A stretch of DNA of 32,385 bases, from NCBI GenBank assembly GCA_964384525.1, contig CAYLKO010000027.1:1-32385 (forward strand), in the 5' to 3' direction. The notes under the pieces are model-generated. The model was not told the origin of the DNA and did not search any database. It was given only the letters and a program-made list of their open reading frames with translations. Made by a program: the position numbers and the translations under genes. This document shows, in pieces, positions 1 through 8,845 of the stretch. This stretch comes from SHZI01 sp964384525. Lineage in GTDB: Bacteria; Pseudomonadota; Gammaproteobacteria; Steroidobacterales; GCA-2729495. Numbering within the stretch: position 1 is the stretch's first letter; every line of letters begins with the position of its first letter.

Positions 1-81
1 TGTACTCACCGCAGGCGGACAAGATTTCCCGCCGGGATGCCGCGGGCTACGGAGTGCGCGCGTCGATCCACCTCAATACCC
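1..81. other. Short non-coding stretch at window edge
   Basis: This stretch lies downstream of the DUF2339 gene, which ends at 82 on the minus strand. I see no convincing reading frame. A short GC-rich imperfect inverted repeat (GGCGG at about 14 and CCGCC at about 30) could be part of a terminator for the minus-strand cluster, but there is no T-run. Confidence 0.3.
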
Positions 82-3000
82 TCAGCGCCTCATTTCCAGA
101 ACGGTTGAGTGCCCGGGATTGCCATACGGCCGCGGCACATTGCGCGGCACGATGAATGTTGCTGAATTCGCGCCGTAGAGCCCCTCCGGGAATGTCATCT
201 CGCGCGTGACCACATACGTGCGGAATACATACTGATTGCCGGTCGACGGGTCCAGCATGTCCAGATGCAGCGACTCACGGTCGGTGACTCCGCTTGCTGC
301 AATCCACGCTTCAACATCACGCGGGGTTGCCCTCCGCAGCACACCGAGACGCAGAAGTTGGTCGACGTCCATCGCATCCGATAACGCGGCCACCTGTGGT
401 GCCTCAGCCTCGTTGGCTTGCGGGTAGGAATACTGCGTGTAGGTGCGCACGCCGTTGGCATCGACGGTCGGTGGCGGCACCCAGCGTCTTGGTTCCGAGG
501 GTGCGGCTCTTGCCGGCGCTACGGGCACAACTTCGGCAGCTGGAGGCAGAGCACCTTCAGTCTCCACAACAGCAACGGCGTCGCTTGCCGGTGGATCGGC
601 AGCCGGGCCTTCGCCGGTCGCTTCGGGCTGGGCCAGCGGCGATACCATGGCATCGGGCTCGGGTGGGATCGATTCCAGTGCCGACGCTGGTACCGACTCC
701 TGTGTGACGCGGACCAGATCGCCGGCATCATCCCGATAGACATACAGAAAAGCAGCTATCGCCACCAGCGCGCCGAACGTCCACCCCGTCCTGCGCTGAC
801 CGCGGCGATGGTCGTTGTTCCTGGCCGCACTCGCCGGCTTCTCCATTTTCGGCGGCATCGGAGCCAGCCACCCCACCAGCAGGAACACACCGCCCGCGGC
901 GATCACGGCGAGGATGTTGGCAAGCTGGCCAAGCGAGCCGAAGTCGAGCAGCAGCACTTTCACCGCCGCGCCCACCAGCAGCGTGGCGCCCGTCACCCAG
1001 AGCGTGCGTGAAGCCACCTTTCTCGACCAGACCGTGAGCACGCCGCCCAACACGGCCCACAGCAACGACACGACTGCCGGCCAGCGGAGGTCAAGCACAT
1101 CGAAGATGCTCAGGGAGTCGGCGCTGCTCAACACGCGCACCAGATTGGCCTGCAACAACAGAGCCAGCCCGACAATGCATGCCGCGACGGACAGGTCCGT
1201 CAGCCGCTGCTGGCTGTGCCGGACCCAGGTCACGCTGACCAGCCCGACGAGGGACAGAACCTCAAGCGAAATTGCCCAGGGACTGCGCGAGATGTAGAGC
1301 AGGGTACAACCGGCCAGCACGGCGGCGAACGCCGCGCCAAGCACATCGACGGCACTTTCGAGCCATTCTCCCCGATGATCACGCGCCACACGACCCGCAA
1401 CGAGAGCCAGGAGCCCGGCGACTGCGGCGCAGTTCAATGCAAACGGGATGACAGCATGGCCCGCCAGGGAGCCCACATGGCCGCCCCAGATGGCGGCAGC
1501 CACCGGTGCCAATAGCGCGGCCGTAAGCCGCTCATCGCTGGAATCATCCTCCAGATATCGCGGGCGAACCGCAACACCCACCAGCAGGAGCGGCGCCAGA
1601 AATAACATGATCCACGACACGTTGATACCGGCCGAAGTCGCAGCCCAGGCACCGGTGGCAACAATGAAAATCGCCAGCGCCTTGATCATCGAATCCGCGA
1701 CCAGAACCCGGCGGCCAGGAATCCAAAGGCTGGCCGCCACGAGCAGCAGTACCCAGTGCAGAATCAGCGGGAGTCCCGCCAGATCGAGCCGGACCAGCTC
1801 GACACCGATCGCGATCAATCCCCAACCGATGCCCACCGCCAGCAGCAGTGTGTCCAGTGTCTGCCGGATCCGTCGGCAGATGACCCCGGCGGCAATCAGC
1901 AGTGCCGCGCCCACGATCCGTTCGAAGAACACGCCATTGAGAAACGCGGACCCCTCCACGATCGACGATTGCGAACTCAGGATGTGGATCGCGCCAAAAA
2001 GAACAACCAGGCCGCCGAGATTGCTGTGCAACTGGCCAAGAGGCGTACGCCAGGCGGCGACCGCCAGCATGCCAACCGCAAATGCGAGGCCGATGAGTTC
2101 CCAGGGCAAATTGCCGAATCGGGCTGCAATCCCAAGACCCATCAGCACGATCGCAATCACCGCATGCGCTGCCGCCCCGGCACGACCGAGCAACCGCAGG
2201 CTGACGGCGGCGAATATCCAGGTGATGCCAAGCAGAGCCAGCGCGGTGGAGAACTCGACGCGGCTGGGCGAGATCGCGATGGCAAGCAGCGCGGCGACCG
2301 TCGGCAGCGCAATCATGTACACGAGGTCGAGCCGCTCAACCCAGTCCGCCCGTGTCTTGCTTCGCTCGACTATGGGCATCGCGACATGGATGGCTGCCAG
2401 GATCAGCAATGCCGGCAACATCACATCCGCGTGAGACGCTGTGTAATATTTGGCGGTCCATCCGAAGAACACACCGCCAGCCAGCGTGAAAACGAAGCTC
2501 ATATGGATGAGCGGGCGCCACCCGCGGGCCAGCACCATTACCAGCGTCAGCAGACTCGCGCCGATGTAATACCCGTAGAGCACGGCCGGACCCGGATCGG
2601 AGATGGCAAAGGCCGGCGCCAGATACGCGCCCACCATCGACAGCACAGCCAGTGACAGCGCGCTTCGCGTGATTGCGAACACTGCCGCGGCGATCGACGT
2701 CAGCCCCAGAAGCGCCAGGCCTGTCGAGTCCGGAACGTAATCAAAGATCGCGAAGGCGCTGTATGCCGTCAGGTACGCGACGCCAAAGGCAGCACCACCC
2801 AGCGCCAGGGAAACGGCACGCGCGCCGCCCTGTCTGCCCACCGCCATCGAGCCGAAGCCAAGCCCAAGAGCTATCACGATGCCCCCGATGATTTTTGCCT
2901 CGGGTGGCACATCGATATTGATCAAGGCATAACGCAGGAGCGCTCCCACGCCGACGATGACGAGTGCGCCACCGACCTTTGCCGGCCAGTTGCCGCTGGT

Positions 3001-3120
3001 TAGCCAGGTGATAAGCCCGATCGGGCGATTCAGCCGTGCGCTTGGTTCCCGGTTGCCTTCGATGGCAAGGACAATGCCGGCAATCGCTGCCAGCGCCGCA
3101 AAGAACACCAGAGTGACCAT
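82..3120 (-). CDS. DUF2339 family polytopic membrane protein
   Basis: A protein of 1012 residues that resembles DUF2339 predicted membrane proteins, whose function is not known. It is an almost unbroken series of hydrophobic segments from residue 1 to about 800, which implies many transmembrane helices in the inner membrane. A Pro/Ala/Glu-rich linker follows, and then about 110 residues of soluble C-terminal sequence. I chose the ATG at 3120 rather than the upstream ATG at 3153. The former is preceded by AAGAGG at a suitable distance and begins directly with a hydrophobic signal-anchor (MVTLVFFAALAAI), whereas the longer form adds a charged leader. It is the last gene of a same-strand cluster, 75 bp after the RTX lipoprotein gene. 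The soluble tail looks longer than I expect for this family. Family assignment rests on length and hydrophobic pattern, not on a search. Confidence 0.75.
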   Translation of the reverse strand: MVTLVFFAALAAIAGIVLAIEGNREPSARLNRPIGLITWLTSGNWPAKVGGALVIVGVGALLRYALINIDVPPEAKIIGGIVIALGLGFGSMAVGRQGGARAVSLALGGAAFGVAYLTAYSAFAIFDYVPDSTGLALLGLTSIAAAVFAITRSALSLAVLSMVGAYLAPAFAISDPGPAVLYGYYIGASLLTLVMVLARGWRPLIHMSFVFTLAGGVFFGWTAKYYTASHADVMLPALLILAAIHVAMPIVERSKTRADWVERLDLVYMIALPTVAALLAIAISPSRVEFSTALALLGITWIFAAVSLRLLGRAGAAAHAVIAIVLMGLGIAARFGNLPWELIGLAFAVGMLAVAAWRTPLGQLHSNLGGLVVLFGAIHILSSQSSIVEGSAFLNGVFFERIVGAALLIAAGVICRRIRQTLDTLLLAVGIGWGLIAIGVELVRLDLAGLPLILHWVLLLVAASLWIPGRRVLVADSMIKALAIFIVATGAWAATSAGINVSWIMLFLAPLLLVGVAVRPRYLEDDSSDERLTAALLAPVAAAIWGGHVGSLAGHAVIPFALNCAAVAGLLALVAGRVARDHRGEWLESAVDVLGAAFAAVLAGCTLLYISRSPWAISLEVLSLVGLVSVTWVRHSQQRLTDLSVAACIVGLALLLQANLVRVLSSADSLSIFDVLDLRWPAVVSLLWAVLGGVLTVWSRKVASRTLWVTGATLLVGAAVKVLLLDFGSLGQLANILAVIAAGGVFLLVGWLAPMPPKMEKPASAARNNDHRRGQRRTGWTFGALVAIAAFLYVYRDDAGDLVRVTQESVPASALESIPPEPDAMVSPLAQPEATGEGPAADPPASDAVAVVETEGALPPAAEVVPVAPARAAPSEPRRWVPPPTVDANGVRTYTQYSYPQANEAEAPQVAALSDAMDVDQLLRLGVLRRATPRDVEAWIAASGVTDRESLHLDMLDPSTGNQYVFRTYVVTREMTFPEGLYGANSATFIVPRNVPRPYGNPGHSTVLEMRR

Positions 3121-3195
3121 GTGTGCCAACCTCTTGTCAAAGCGTAGGTGCAACGCATCATAAAGAGTTTCCGGCTGGAAAATGTGTGCTGGTGA

Positions 3196-5289
3196 TCAGT
3201 AGCCCCATTGCCAGTGGCCGCCTGCTTTCATCAGGTTGCCGCTGACGGCCGCACCATCCCCAAGTTGTGGCGTGACTTTGGGGAAGATGCGCCCAAATTC
3301 CGGCGTCTCCACCCAGTCATACCAGGGCTTGGCGGTCCAACGACCCTTGATGGCAAACCGGCCCTGATCGATCTGGCGAATGGCCAGCAGTTCGAACTCG
3401 GAGTCACCCTCGAGGAGGCATCCGGAACCCACGAAATTGCGCGCCACGGAATAAGGCGCTCCCACGGAGTAAACCAGTCGCGACCTGGCTTTGCCGTCCG
3501 GGTAGGTGTGCAGATCATTGTAGCGGCGGGTCACGCCGAAACGGGCCAGGATATCGAGGGACTCCTGGTTGGCCTGCAACTGCCGGAGATAGTCACCCTG
3601 CTGATTGAAAGGAATCGTGGCAGCGGTTTCATATTCTGCACCTGGCGGGTCGACGCGCGCCTCCAGCAACATCGGCAGATCGGCACACAGCGGTTTGGTC
3701 CATTCCGGCAAGTCACCTCTGGCATCCCGGGCCATCCGGATTTCTGCGGAAGTTGGCGGAGCTACCGGAATTGCCTTGAGCGCTTCGGGACGTGTTCGGC
3801 CACTCCAGACCGGTATCCACGTTTCACCGTCCTTGGCCACCATGACTTGTACGGGGACACCGGCCAGTTGCTTCGCAATTTCGGGAAATGCGTCGAGCAC
3901 AACGGGTTGTTTCACCCATGGCTCCACATCGGCGACACCAATGGTCAGCTCCACCGCATACAGGTCCAGGTTATCGAGCTTCTGGCCGAGGGGTCGGTAA
4001 GTGGACACCTTAAGTATCGTGCGGTTGGCATAGTGGAAGCAGAGTTCCCGGTTGACGCTGCCCCAACCCTCCCAGGTGAGGCCGTACCGCACGCCTGCCG
4101 GCTGGCCGTCCGCCGCTGGCACTTCCGTGTCCGTCATCAAGCCAACGGCTGCCAGAACCTCGTACTGCCGCAGATCCTCGCCGGGGTTCACGACTGTTGT
4201 GTCGGCATTGCGAAACACGATCGAGACGGTCGCCGGCTCCCACAACCCCGGCTTGATCGTCCGTTCAACCGGCTGCAGCCGCGTTCCCGGTGTCACGCAA
4301 AGGGAAGTCGGAGCATTGGCAAGGACCGCCGCCAGCACGGCAGCCTGCAGGTTACCCGTGCCGGTATCGCCGGAGACGGCGACAGTGGTCCGCCGGCGAA
4401 GCTCTGCAATGTAATCCTGCGCGGCAGGTGCCTCGTTCGACACGCGCGCCACCAGCTCATCGATGCCCAGCACCGCTCCGTCCGCAAACCGGAAGCTTTC
4501 CACACCAATATTGGCGTCTTTCACCGCACCAATCACCAGATAGGTATTGGCGTCCTTCCCGCGGATCTCGATGGACAGTGATCGCTCGTCCCGACGCAGG
4601 GCCAGATCGCCGAGCACTATCCCCGGCGCAAACTCCACGGTGTCTTCACCCGACTCGTCGAGGATGGTATCCATGCCATCGTGCGCAGTAACGCGATAGG
4701 TGTCATCGCCCGGGCCGCCCAACAGCAGGTCTCCCGCTTCGCCACCCACCAGCGTGTCGTCATGCGCTGACCCCTGCAGCGCATCGCGACCACCAGTGCC
4801 CTGGAACAGCCTGCCCATCGACACCGCTGGCTTTAGGTTGATGAAGGCTCGCCGGCCATCTTCCTTGCCGAGAATGCGCGTGAAGTGGCTGCCAAACTCG
4901 CCCCGATACCAGTTGACGAGTACGGCAACCGGCAGGTCGATCGACAAGCCGATGTCCTTCCCCGTCGGATGAGTGGCCAGCGCGATCGCTGCCAGGGCCT
5001 GCGTCTGCCGTGGATCGCGTTGATCGGCCTCCAGCCACGCGCCCCCGTCGCCGTGATACGCGATGACCAGATCATCGTTGAAACCATGAAAGGTGATGTC
5101 ACGGATATCCCAACCGGTCGGCAGGATCACATCGGAGTCCGAGGTTTTCGGATCTGCTTCGAGGGCGATCACGGGAAAGCGGGATCGGCTGCTGGCGTAG
5201 GCTGCGTCGTTGCTAGTGCCAGGCAGGGGTGAGCACGCGGTCGCCACCATGGCGATTGCCAGCAAGGTCGCGATTCGCGCCGGACTCAT
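3196..5289 (-). CDS. Putative lipoprotein with RTX (hemolysin-type Ca-binding) repeats
   Basis: A 697-residue protein. The N-terminus is a short lipoprotein-like signal (MSPARIATLLAIAMVATAC) with the modifiable Cys at residue 19; the -3 position is Ala, so the lipobox is slightly unusual. Residues about 164-200 hold degenerate glycine-aspartate nonapeptides (GTGGRDALQG, HDDTLVGG, GGPGDDTYRV), the calcium-binding RTX motif. An HCBP-related-like segment (VLGDLALRRDERSLSIEI) follows. The remaining 400 residues are not recognised; they look like a soluble, beta-rich extracytoplasmic domain. The start at 5289 was chosen over upstream ATGs at 5298 and 5340. GAGAGG sits 9 nt before it, it begins at the signal peptide, and it removes the overlap with the preceding gene, leaving 13 bp. 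It is probably co-transcribed with its neighbours. The function is unknown. Confidence 0.7.
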   Translation of the reverse strand: MSPARIATLLAIAMVATACSPLPGTSNDAAYASSRSRFPVIALEADPKTSDSDVILPTGWDIRDITFHGFNDDLVIAYHGDGGAWLEADQRDPRQTQALAAIALATHPTGKDIGLSIDLPVAVLVNWYRGEFGSHFTRILGKEDGRRAFINLKPAVSMGRLFQGTGGRDALQGSAHDDTLVGGEAGDLLLGGPGDDTYRVTAHDGMDTILDESGEDTVEFAPGIVLGDLALRRDERSLSIEIRGKDANTYLVIGAVKDANIGVESFRFADGAVLGIDELVARVSNEAPAAQDYIAELRRRTTVAVSGDTGTGNLQAAVLAAVLANAPTSLCVTPGTRLQPVERTIKPGLWEPATVSIVFRNADTTVVNPGEDLRQYEVLAAVGLMTDTEVPAADGQPAGVRYGLTWEGWGSVNRELCFHYANRTILKVSTYRPLGQKLDNLDLYAVELTIGVADVEPWVKQPVVLDAFPEIAKQLAGVPVQVMVAKDGETWIPVWSGRTRPEALKAIPVAPPTSAEIRMARDARGDLPEWTKPLCADLPMLLEARVDPPGAEYETAATIPFNQQGDYLRQLQANQESLDILARFGVTRRYNDLHTYPDGKARSRLVYSVGAPYSVARNFVGSGCLLEGDSEFELLAIRQIDQGRFAIKGRWTAKPWYDWVETPEFGRIFPKVTPQLGDGAAVSGNLMKAGGHWQWGY

Positions 5290-5302
5290 GTATCGCATCC
5301 TC

Positions 5303-7057
5303 TCAGGTACGGCCTGTCGCACCAACGCCGGATTGTTCATTCGGACGCCGTGTTGATCCAGCCTCTGCTGGCCGCGGCTTCAGCAGGCCACGGTAGCGCA
5401 CTATCAGTCCTGTGAAGGGATGGCTGATTTGGACATCGAAACAGAACTGGCCCTCCTCCACTGTTTCAATCGCACTGGAGCGAGGACCCAATGCCAGTGG
5501 CAACATGACTCCAAACAGACCCCAGCGCCGAACGATGTATCGCAGGTTCTTGTTCTCGACAACCAGCGCCATATCGACAAATATCGGGCCAAAGGCCTCG
5601 CGTATGAGCCATTTGGCTCTTCCAGGACCTTCACGCTGCATGCTCGAGAAGGTGCAGCTGCCAGTTGATCGTACCCAGCGCTCCCCACCCTTTCCATCAC
5701 TCGTCAGCGTCACGGTGATGTCCTGATTGTTGCCGGCCCGTGGAAAACCAATGATTGCGGCAAGAAGGGACGAGAGCGGATGCCGGCCACGTTCAACCGT
5801 ACACCGGCCACCATATTTCACCTCGGCCTCTACCGAGTGCAGTTGGCGGATTTCGGGCGACAACTGATTCCAGGATTCGCCCAGTACATGCTGGTACAGG
5901 GGACTCCGCTTTTCGGACACGTGTTCACGTACGCCCGTGAAAATCGTCCGCCGGGCAAATGACGTCTCATAGGCAGACAAGTCGACGTCCGAGATAGCCA
6001 TTCGAGCGCCAGGAGGCGGTGACTGACCCTCCAGCACCCCCCTGATGATTGCCTCCATGGCCATGCACGGAATCAGTGGCCCATCGTCTCCCTCAGCGAG
6101 CAAATGCCATTCGCGAACAATGGGGCTTCCCGTGGTGCTTGCACCCCTGACCTCGACAAACATGCCACCGCGATGTTCGCCCCAACGAACATGGTTCGTT
6201 ACCGCGTGCATCAGTCTGGCCATCCACGAAAGCGCCGGCAGTAGGCGGATACGCACCAACCACGCAAATGCCGTCAATGTCCAATGCAAGGCAGCGGGTA
6301 CCGGCGCGGCACCCATCCACACATCACTCGTGTTGGGCCAGGACGCAGCCAGTACGGTCAAGTCCGGCACATCGACCAGCGAGAAGCGCCTGCTCTCCAG
6401 CGGAATCCGCCCGGGCACTGCAACCACGAATCGTGTGTATTCCGTGAAGGGATGACCCGTTGTTGTTTCGCCGTGCCGCTTGAGCGCAATGGCTTGTCCG
6501 GCATAACTGGCAATTGCACGAATGACATTCAAGCCGACAACCGCATACGGCGACGGCGCAATGCCACCCCGAATGAATTCAACCTCTGCCATGCCGACCG
6601 ACAATCGGCGGATGACCGCAGCCGTCAGCACCGGAAAGCTGGACACGCCCGACAGGACGTAGACGCCAGCCTTGCGCGCCGCAGCGTCAAACTGCGCGAC
6701 GCCAACCACGAATCCGGATCCATCCGCCAGATCCAGATAGTGCACCCCGCTGGCGATGCAGTTCTCAATCAGACGATACCGGTCACTGCCATAGTCTTGA
6801 AATGGCCCACTGGCATCGACCACAAGAGTCGGCTGGAGCTCCTGCAATTGGCTGGCATCGCTGCTGGTGCGGTCGAACAGTACGGGTACGAGCCGGGCAA
6901 CGGCCGCTCGGCGGCCGGCACAATAATCGCGCGCCCGCGATAACGAACGCCCTGCCACCATTAGAGTCAGCCGGGCATCGTCTTCCAGCAGTTCGACCAG
7001 CCGACCGCCGAAAATGCCATAGCCCCCGACAATCAGCACACGGACTGCCCGGTTCAT
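5303..7057 (-). CDS. Saccharopine dehydrogenase-like NAD(P)-binding protein with C-terminal DUF4166 domain
   Basis: A 584-residue protein. The N-terminus carries a Rossmann dinucleotide-binding motif (GGYGIFGG at residues 11-18) typical of the saccharopine dehydrogenase/reductase-like superfamily. The first 350 residues match that fold in layout (VVDASGPFQDYG, YLDLADG). The C-terminal part, from about residue 390 (ETSFARRTIFTGV, GESWNQLSPEIRQLHS), has the character of DUF4166. The substrate is unknown; family members are usually annotated only as putative oxidoreductases. Its ATG overlaps the stop of the upstream DCC gene as ATGA at 7057-7054, which implies translational coupling. The DCC/DUF4166 pairing is, as far as I recall, a recurrent neighbourhood in proteobacteria. 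Confidence 0.75.
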   Translation of the reverse strand: MNRAVRVLIVGGYGIFGGRLVELLEDDARLTLMVAGRSLSRARDYCAGRRAAVARLVPVLFDRTSSDASQLQELQPTLVVDASGPFQDYGSDRYRLIENCIASGVHYLDLADGSGFVVGVAQFDAAARKAGVYVLSGVSSFPVLTAAVIRRLSVGMAEVEFIRGGIAPSPYAVVGLNVIRAIASYAGQAIALKRHGETTTGHPFTEYTRFVVAVPGRIPLESRRFSLVDVPDLTVLAASWPNTSDVWMGAAPVPAALHWTLTAFAWLVRIRLLPALSWMARLMHAVTNHVRWGEHRGGMFVEVRGASTTGSPIVREWHLLAEGDDGPLIPCMAMEAIIRGVLEGQSPPPGARMAISDVDLSAYETSFARRTIFTGVREHVSEKRSPLYQHVLGESWNQLSPEIRQLHSVEAEVKYGGRCTVERGRHPLSSLLAAIIGFPRAGNNQDITVTLTSDGKGGERWVRSTGSCTFSSMQREGPGRAKWLIREAFGPIFVDMALVVENKNLRYIVRRWGLFGVMLPLALGPRSSAIETVEEGQFCFDVQISHPFTGLIVRYRGLLKPRPAEAGSTRRPNEQSGVGATGRT

Positions 7058-7527
7058 TGCAGAAAACGATCGTGATGGGCCGGATCGGCGAGGAAGCACT
7101 CCGACTGCGTGCCGAACCAGCGCAGGCGGTTCCTGGCTACAACGTCATACAGCCTGTCCAGGACCGACGGGGGAACTACTCGCAGTACCTTGGCTGTGGA
7201 CCAAGGCAACCCCAGGTGCTCGAACATGCGGACCGTGCCAGCCGACTTGAACCATGCGCGGCCATTCTCGAGCAGGACATTGGTCTCGAAATTTATTGGG
7301 TCCAGATCAAAGTGCCGGAACAACGCCCGCCCAAGCGGCGTCTGCACCGCCATCAGTCGGAGCACTGCTCGACGGTCGTGCCGGGTCACGAATCTGGCAA
7401 AGCCTGAACAGAGTACGCAATATCCGTCGAAGATGATGATGGGACGGTCATCGGAAAAATCGGGTACCGATGGGTCGTCCCGGTAGCTGAACGCGTCGCG
7501 ATGATGGGTGGCTGGCTGCGTTCTCAC
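7054..7527 (-). CDS. DCC family (DUF393) thiol-disulfide oxidoreductase-like protein
   Basis: A 157-residue protein. It holds the family signature FDGYCVLC near the N-terminus (Asp34, Cys37, Cys40), the DxxCxxC motif that names the DCC family. The usual block GRALFRHFDLDP follows, and the C-terminal RNRLRWFG motif is present. Members are thioredoxin-fold-like proteins of poorly known function, presumed redox active through the CxxC pair. The start is GTG at 7527 with GGGAG about 10 nt upstream. It appears to be the first gene of the minus-strand cluster and is translationally coupled to the DUF4166 gene. Its 5' region (7528-7698) has no clear promoter that I can identify. Confidence 0.85.
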   Translation of the reverse strand: MRTQPATHHRDAFSYRDDPSVPDFSDDRPIIIFDGYCVLCSGFARFVTRHDRRAVLRLMAVQTPLGRALFRHFDLDPINFETNVLLENGRAWFKSAGTVRMFEHLGLPWSTAKVLRVVPPSVLDRLYDVVARNRLRWFGTQSECFLADPAHHDRFLQ

Positions 7528-7698
7528 TCTCGCTCATCTCCCATCGCCCGAACCGCACCGAGTGTACAACGGCTGGGGGAGTATCGATTTGCCAAAGACC
7601 GCAATCTTCGCCAAACGTATCTGCCGATATCTTCGGGTTACCCTGTTGGAGTACGGCGAGACCGCCCACAACGCATTCTTTGACCGTAGGTTCAGGCC

Positions 7699-7770
7699 AT
7701 GAAGGTTCGCTATTTCGCCGAGACCGACACGCTCCTGATCGCGTTCCGGACTTTTCGTATGAGCAGGTAG
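7699..7770 (+). pseudogene. Truncated DUF2283 gene remnant
   Basis: A 23-codon frame beginning MKVRYFAETDTLLIAFR closely resembles the N-terminus of DUF2283 proteins, which are about 60-70 residues long and often part of small toxin-antitoxin-like pairs. The frame is closed by TAG at 7768-7770. In the next frame, DFSYEQVAA continues briefly where the family would read on, then also stops. I read this as a decayed gene. The match is short and from memory, so a chance resemblance cannot be excluded. Confidence 0.45.
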
Positions 7771-7809
7771 CCGCATAGCGCGGGATAGTCTTAGCCGGTT
7801 GGTTTGATC

Positions 7810-8481
7810 TTATCGTGCCCGATGACCCGCATCCCACTCCTTTGAGCGTTGCTTCCCCGCCCGGATCTCCGCCTTGCTCATTTCCTTCTGCAACTCATCG
7901 AGAGCGCCTCGAACGCGCCACTTGAGCTGCATGTTGTCCGAGCGTTGCGTATAGAAGCGCGCAAGGTCCAGCCACTTGAAGGCTTCAACCCGATCCACGG
8001 CCACTCCAGCACCGTTCCAATACGAAACACCAACGTTGAGCATGGCGTTCACGCTACCTTTCTCTGCGCCCTTCAGATAGAGGCCAACGGCACGCGCTCG
8101 GTCCTGAGCAACGCCTTTCCCGAGGTCGTATATGTAACCCAAGTTTGTGTAGGCCTCACCGTAGTCCTGGGCTACTGCCTTCTCATACCAGGACATCGCA
8201 GCCGCGTCGTCTTGCGGCACGCCATCGCCGAACTGGTACAAGGATCCAATGCAATTCTGGGCAGCGGCTTGGCCTTGTTCCGCCGCCTTTGCGCACCAAT
8301 GCGCAACCTTCGAGAGATCCCTTTGCACTCCCCGGCCCGCGTCGTACGCCATCGCCAGTTCGTATTGGGCCGATGCATCCCCTTGCTCTGCCTTGGCGGT
8401 CAGGGAATCGAGATCGAATGCTGACACCGCGCTCGCAACGAGCAGGGCACCGAGTACGGCGACAAGAGATCGGCTGATCAT
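7810..8481 (-). CDS. Secreted Sel1-repeat (SLR) protein
   Basis: A 223-residue protein with a cleavable signal peptide (MISRSLVAVLGALLVASAVSA, cleavage probably after SAVSA). Four tandem 36-residue Sel1-like repeats follow from about residue 30 to 173; each carries the A-x-x-G-x-A-x-A/Y-x-x-L/I-G-x-x-Y pattern and a G-x-G-V turn (GRGV, GDGV, GKGV, GAGV). Sel1 repeats are TPR-like alpha-helical solenoids that act as protein-protein adaptors, here most likely in the periplasm. The C-terminal 45 residues are charged and helical. No strong ribosome-binding site precedes the ATG. It stands alone between degraded genes and does not seem to belong to an operon, so the partner cannot be inferred. Confidence 0.8.
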   Translation of the reverse strand: MISRSLVAVLGALLVASAVSAFDLDSLTAKAEQGDASAQYELAMAYDAGRGVQRDLSKVAHWCAKAAEQGQAAAQNCIGSLYQFGDGVPQDDAAAMSWYEKAVAQDYGEAYTNLGYIYDLGKGVAQDRARAVGLYLKGAEKGSVNAMLNVGVSYWNGAGVAVDRVEAFKWLDLARFYTQRSDNMQLKWRVRGALDELQKEMSKAEIRAGKQRSKEWDAGHRAR

Positions 8482-8600
8482 GTTCGGGGCAATTCTTGAC
8501 CCATTTGGCGCCCACTCGCAAGGGAACTCCGCGGCCCCGACAGGTGGACAAGGTTGCCCGTCGGGGTATCTCGGGCCACACAGCGGATGGGCTCATACCA

Positions 8601-8845
8601 GCGAACATTTGGGTTGAGACGGCAGAACAGGTATTTTTCGATCCGAAGCTGTTGGTTGTGCCCGATGCGCGACACAGTAGTGCAGAGCCTCGCTTTCATG
8701 CACTCGGAGTGACTCTTTTGGGAAAGATGATGCATGTGACCTTTACGCTGCCGGCCGACGGTACGTTGATCCCGTCATCTCCGCACGTCCGATGAACCGC
8801 AAGGAAGGAGCCATCTATGAAACACAAGCTGAAGACGCCACCTAA
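8601..8845 (+). pseudogene. Degraded BrnT-like toxin gene
   Basis: The frame from 8601 reads ANIWVETAEQVFFDP, then PDARHSSAEPRFHALG and MHVTFTL. These are the core features of BrnT-family RNase toxins (VFxDP, D..HS..E.R, G). At about 8772 the frame breaks. In the next frame the conserved C-terminus follows at once (VISARPMNRKEGAIYE, 8774-8845). A single deleted base (CGC to CC after ATC) explains the break. The N-terminus lacks the usual start and the Lys/His-rich first helix, so the gene is also truncated or decayed at its 5' end. The 3' end overlaps the start of the following antitoxin remnant, the normal brnT-brnA layout. It is almost certainly non-functional. Confidence 0.6.

Noticed and set aside
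1448..2655. Long plus-strand open frames opposite the DUF2339 gene
   Set aside because: Their composition (runs of Ser, Thr, Arg, Gln, Asp) is that of antisense shadow of a GC-rich membrane-protein gene; no family features or ribosome-binding sites.
7534..7837. Minus-strand open frames upstream of the DCC gene
   Set aside because: No family features, no ribosome-binding site, and composition unlike real genes of the window.
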